Assembly: GCF_001602095.1 (NCBI RefSeq)
Contig: NZ_CP014991.1
Span: 868,001 to 932,000 of the forward strand
Source: Helicobacter himalayensis
GTDB taxonomy: Bacteria > Campylobacterota > Campylobacteria > Campylobacterales > Helicobacteraceae
Direction of reading: 5' to 3'
Length of the DNA: 64,000 nt
This document shows, piece after piece, positions 62,864 through 64,000 of the stretch. The notes beneath the pieces are model-generated. The model was not told the DNA's origin. It saw only the letters and a program-made list of their open reading frames with translations, and did not search any database. A program made the position numbers and the translations under genes. The first letter of the stretch is position 1; every line of letters begins with the position of its first letter.

Positions 62864-64000
62864 ATGAGTGCTACACATAATCAGTCCAGAGGCAAAGAGC
62901 TTAAGCAAAAATACCACGAAGCCATTAATGAGGGGCTAAACAACAAGCAACTACGCACCAATTTGCTAAACGCAATGGATACTCTGCGCGGGAATCGCAA
63001 GAAGCTTATTAACGCGTGCTTTACCGACTGGGAGGGACTGCGCGATAAGGGCAAGGAGCTAAAACAAAAGAATCTACGCCATTTAGATGAAATCCTAGAA
63101 GCCTTTGAGAAAAACGCCACGCGCAATGGTATGAAAGTGCATTGGGCGTGCAATGCAGAGCAGGCAAATGAGATTATTTTCAACCTTATGCAAGAGCGCG
63201 GAATCACAAAGATTCTAAAAGGCAAATCAATGGCAAGCGAGGAGATTCACTTTAATAAATTTTTAGAATCTAAAGGCTTACAAGCGATTGAAACGGATTT
63301 AGGCGAGGTGATTTTACAGCTACTAGGCGAAACGCCCGTGCATATCGTTGCCCCAGCGATTCACAAAAACCGCTATGAAATCGGCGAACTTTTTCATAAA
63401 AAAATCCCAAATGCACCTTTAGAATCTGAACCTGAAAAGCTCAATGACATTGCGCGAACCTATATGCGCAAGGAGTTTGAGGGCTTTAAAATGGGGCTTA
63501 GTGGTGTAAATTTTGGAATCGCAAATGAGGGTGCAATATGGCTTATTGAAAATGAAGGAAATGGGCGTATGAGCACTACTGCACCGGATATCCATGTTGC
63601 AATTTGCGGGATTGAAAAGGTGGTGGAGAGCTTTGAAGATGCAGCGATTTTAGATACCTTGCTAGCACCTTCCGCAGTTGGCACGCCCATTACTTGCTAC
63701 AATAATATCATTACTTCCCCGCGCAAAGAGGGCGAGCTTGATGGACCAAAAGAAGTGCATATCGTGCTACTTGACAATAATCGCTCAAATATGTTGCAAG
63801 ATTCACACTATTATCGCGCGATGAGCTGTATCCGCTGTGGGAGCTGTCTCAATCACTGCCCGGTGTATGATAAAATTGGCGGACACGCGTATCTTAGCAC
63901 CTATCCCGGACCTATTGGCGAGGTGATTAGCCCGCAACTTTTTGGAATCAATACCTGCTCGCCCATGCTTGATTTATGCTCGCTTTGTGGGCGTTGCTCG
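62864..64000 (+). CDS. lutB: L-lactate utilisation Fe-S protein LutB (partial, cut at right edge)
   Basis: The frame is open from ATG 62864 (behind AAGGAGG) to the window end, 379 codons. The start has the LutB pattern RGNRKKLINACFTDWEGLRD..., and a middle region with TTAPDIHVAICGIEKVV. A 4Fe-4S binding motif CIRCGSCLNHCPVY lies near residue 322, and CSLCGRC is forming at the edge. The enzyme passes electrons from lactate to the respiratory chain. lutC should follow. Confidence 0.93.
   Translation, partial: MSATHNQSRGKELKQKYHEAINEGLNNKQLRTNLLNAMDTLRGNRKKLINACFTDWEGLRDKGKELKQKNLRHLDEILEAFEKNATRNGMKVHWACNAEQANEIIFNLMQERGITKILKGKSMASEEIHFNKFLESKGLQAIETDLGEVILQLLGETPVHIVAPAIHKNRYEIGELFHKKIPNAPLESEPEKLNDIARTYMRKEFEGFKMGLSGVNFGIANEGAIWLIENEGNGRMSTTAPDIHVAICGIEKVVESFEDAAILDTLLAPSAVGTPITCYNNIITSPRKEGELDGPKEVHIVLLDNNRSNMLQDSHYYRAMSCIRCGSCLNHCPVYDKIGGHAYLSTYPGPIGEVISPQLFGINTCSPMLDLCSLCGRCS

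Noticed and set aside
1-64000. CRISPR array, prophage, insertion sequences, rRNA operon
   Set aside because: No regular spaced repeats, no transposase or integrase or phage structural protein, and no rRNA sequence was seen.

Overview
The window reads as chromosomal DNA of a Campylobacterota bacterium, most likely an enterohepatic Helicobacter. The support is gene content and order (truB-csrA-ispE, yajC-secD-secF, nrdB-nitrilase-pcm, an RdxA/FrxA-like nitroreductase, Hcp-type Sel1 proteins, LutA/LutB, two chemoreceptors), promoters with a good -10 box and no clear -35 box, and the style of the proteins. No phage, transposase, CRISPR array or rRNA was seen. Genes are densely packed with many 1-20 base overlaps.

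Layout. 1-5.6 kb (+): end of truB, csrA, ispE, a secreted unknown, a nitroreductase, nrdA and a short Sua5/YrdC-type protein. 5.6-9.0 kb (-): a giant AsmA/YhdP-like protein that overlaps mltG head to head; then a thioredoxin-like protein and a decayed metallo-beta-lactamase-fold gene. 10.9-22.6 kb (-): a poly-G glycosyltransferase, truA, an LptF/LptG permease, a prepilin peptidase, a large alpha-2-macroglobulin lipoprotein, a MATE transporter and a methyltransferase. 22.7-32.2 kb (-): a chemoreceptor, molybdopterin genes (mog, mobB, moaE), pcm, a nitrilase-family protein, nrdB, a small membrane protein, secF, secD, yajC. 32.4 kb (+): a periplasmic catalase-like protein. 33.5-36.8 kb (-): a three-gene gtr-type glycosylation cluster whose first gene is split by a poly-G tract. 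37-41 kb: feoB (+), four tRNA genes (-), thiD (+). 41-51.9 kb: clpB, a second chemoreceptor, small unknowns, a Campylobacterota-specific pair, pepF and hisS. 52-56 kb: small lipoprotein, nadB, TPR/GT9-like protein. 56-62 kb (-): pbpC, trpG, trpE, two Sel1 proteins. 62-64 kb (+): lutA and lutB, the latter cut by the right edge.

The most unusual signal is a dispersed hairpin element of about 85 bases. Its core is a 6-bp stem with a 5-base loop (GCGGAA-TTCAC-TTCCGC and variants). It lies in frame inside at least four genes (YhdP-like, a GT2 enzyme, gtrB-like, feoB), probably as partial or decayed copies in mobB and truA, and between genes upstream of a methyltransferase and near 45.66 kb. Stem changes are partly compensatory, and the same DNA is read in two different frames in different genes, so the nucleotide structure seems to be what is kept. 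This resembles the in-frame palindromic elements of Rickettsia.

A second theme is contingency. There are three tracts of exactly ten G/C. Two put glycosyltransferase genes out of frame, and in both genes the tract and the hairpin element sit in the same family-atypical insertion. The third lies next to a probable Fur box between gtrB and feoB. A third theme is a strongly over-represented heptamer, AGATTCT/AGAATCT.
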